Shown here one piece after another: positions 13,745-14,888 of a stretch of 14,888 bases of DNA (positions within the stretch are counted from its first letter, which is position 1; each line of letters starts with the position of its first letter). The DNA is taken from NCBI GenBank assembly GCA_025363695.1, contig JANYDI010000003.1:1-14888 (forward strand), given 5' to 3'. A program made the translations under genes and the position numbers. The notes beneath the pieces are model-generated. The model had not been told where the DNA came from. It searched no databases and was given only the letters and a program-made list of their open reading frames with translations. The DNA is from Opitutia bacterium (GTDB lineage: Bacteria; Verrucomicrobiota; Verrucomicrobiia; Opitutales; JANYDI01).

Positions 13745-14812
13745 ATGGATTGCAAACGCTTAGCTCAGGTAATCGTGGAGCATTCCTTGGGCTTGAAGCC
13801 TGGGGAGCGGGTTTTGATGGATTACGCGGATGTGCCGCAGGAGATGGTCTTGGCGATGGCTCGGGCGGTGCATGGACGTGGGGCGCAGCTATTTTTGGAG
13901 GCCCGTGTACCTCGGGTGGAGCGCGAGTTATTGCTCTGTGGGACGCCAGAATACTGGCAACAGCGTGGTGAGCTGGAGCTCGCGCGCATCCAAAAAACGG
14001 ATGCTTACGTGGCCTTGCGAGGGGCGCATAATAGCTTTGAGACGGCCGATGTGCCGCAGCAGAAAATGAAGGTGGCCTTGAGCGCCCTAAAGCCGTCCTT
14101 TGATTGGCGCGTCAACAAGACGCGTTGGGTGGTTTTGCGCTGGCCTACGCCTTCTATGGCTCAACAGGCCGGCATGAGCACGGAAGCCTTTGAGGCGTTT
14201 TTCTCAAACGTCTGTACCCTCGATTACGCAGCGCTGCAGCCAGGGATGGAGGCCCTCAAGGCCCGCATGGAAAAGACCGACCAAGTGCGTATTGTTGGCC
14301 CAGGTACGGATTTACACTTTTCGATCAAAAACATCCCCGCAATTGTATGCTGTGGAACGCATAATTTGCCGGATGGCGAGGTGTTTACGGCTCCAATACG
14401 GGACAGCGTTCAAGGCGTAGTTCAATACAATACGCCCACCCTATATCAAGGAAAAGCCTTTGATCACGTGCGTCTGTGCTTTAAGGATGGACGCATTATC
14501 GAGGCCAGTGCCAGCAACAACACCCAGGAACTCAATGCCATCCTAGATACGGATTCCGGAGCCCGTTACATCGGTGAATTTGCCCTAGGCGTCAACCCTG
14601 CCATCTTAGAACCTATGCGCGATATCTTGTTCGATGAAAAAATCGCAGGCTCCTTCCACTTCACCCCCGGTCAAGCCTACGAACAAGCAGACAACGGCAA
14701 TCGCTCCCAAGTCCACTGGGACCTTGTCTGCATCCAGCGGCCCGAATACGGCGGAGGGTCTATTTACTTCGACGACCGGCTGGTGCGTAAGGACGGCATG
14801 CTCATGCTGTGA
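13745..14812 (+). CDS. Aminopeptidase, M29 (thermophilic metallo-aminopeptidase) family
   Basis: A 355-residue cytoplasmic aminopeptidase of the AmpS/AmpT/PepS family, which removes N-terminal residues from peptides with two metal ions. The expected ligands line up: Glu212 in LPDGEVFTAP, Glu278 in IGEFALGVNP (66 residues apart as in characterised members), His305 in GSFHFTPG, Tyr312, and His324 with Asp326 in VHWDLV. The N-terminal KPGERVLMDYADVP is typical. It is shorter than the family norm of about 400 residues, with losses spread in the N-terminal domain. Start: ATG 13745 gives MDCKRLAQVIVEHS, like homologues; TTG 13709 would add 12 residues and is possible. No Shine-Dalgarno. It ends 4 bp before hairpin C of module 12. 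Confidence 0.87.
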   Translation: MDCKRLAQVIVEHSLGLKPGERVLMDYADVPQEMVLAMARAVHGRGAQLFLEARVPRVERELLLCGTPEYWQQRGELELARIQKTDAYVALRGAHNSFETADVPQQKMKVALSALKPSFDWRVNKTRWVVLRWPTPSMAQQAGMSTEAFEAFFSNVCTLDYAALQPGMEALKARMEKTDQVRIVGPGTDLHFSIKNIPAIVCCGTHNLPDGEVFTAPIRDSVQGVVQYNTPTLYQGKAFDHVRLCFKDGRIIEASASNNTQELNAILDTDSGARYIGEFALGVNPAILEPMRDILFDEKIAGSFHFTPGQAYEQADNGNRSQVHWDLVCIQRPEYGGGSIYFDDRLVRKDGMLML

Positions 14813-14816
14813 AGGG

Positions 14817-14888
14817 CTAAGGGGCGCAAGCGCCCCTTAGGATCCCCTTTCCGATAGCGATTTTGCAAAATACTACGTATTTTGGCAA
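14817..14888 (-). repeat. A-B-C palindromic module 12 (3' of the aminopeptidase; cut by the window edge)
   Basis: C 14817-14840 (ctaaggggcgc, aa, gcgccccttag) and the first part of B from 14851 (ccgatagcgatttt, apical caaaatac with gtattttg). The aaaatac/gtatttt tip resembles that of module 5. The rest of B and the A hairpin lie beyond the window. Confidence 0.85.

Noticed and set aside
157..14888. Repeated hairpins considered as a CRISPR array
   Set aside because: The repeats are kilobases apart, alternate in orientation, and have no regular spacers or cas genes.

Overview
The window looks like chromosomal DNA of a Gram-negative, host-associated or environmental bacterium, most plausibly of the PVC superphylum (Verrucomicrobiota-like). 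The evidence is a long AsmA-like envelope protein, a secreted DUF2608-type HAD phosphatase (a family best known from Chlamydiae, Legionella and relatives), a Chlamydia CT398/CdsZ-like coiled-coil zinc-ribbon protein behind RNase R, and type IV pilus genes. The assignment is an inference; there is no rRNA or other marker here. No gene start has a recognisable Shine-Dalgarno sequence.

Layout: 1-96, the 3' end of an IS110-family transposase. 282-1049 (-), a DUF2608 HAD phosphatase, divergent from 1135-4791 (+), a 1218-residue AsmA-like protein. 5511-8466 (+), an overlapping operon: a 19-codon leader ORF, a small membrane protein, RNase R (rnr) and a zinc-ribbon coiled-coil protein. 9168-10232 (+), mnmA. 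10488-11663 (-), pilC. 12044-13102 (-), pilT. 13745-14812 (+), an M29 aminopeptidase. The genes are mostly unrelated housekeeping functions (RNA decay, tRNA thiolation, peptide turnover, envelope biogenesis) plus twitching motility.

The striking part is between the genes. Almost every transcription unit is bracketed on both sides by one composite palindromic module, called here A-B-C: a short A hairpin, a long B hairpin of about 50 bp, and a C hairpin of about 23 bp that always faces the gene. Twelve copies, two of them incomplete, alternate strictly in orientation. Their B stems differ but with compensatory changes, and the gene-distal arm of C co-varies with a linker on the far side of B, so C and an extended B could be alternative folds. 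The interval between two facing A hairpins is where other elements sit: three copies of a nested inverted repeat of 220-290 bp (D), one 112-bp inverted repeat (E), and the IS110 element. I see no transposase of the RAYT type that would move the modules, and their function is unknown.

Promoters that can be read (pilC, pilT, less surely DUF2608 and the rnr operon) put the -10 box 4-10 bases before the ATG, suggesting leaderless or nearly leaderless mRNAs that start inside the bracketing hairpins.
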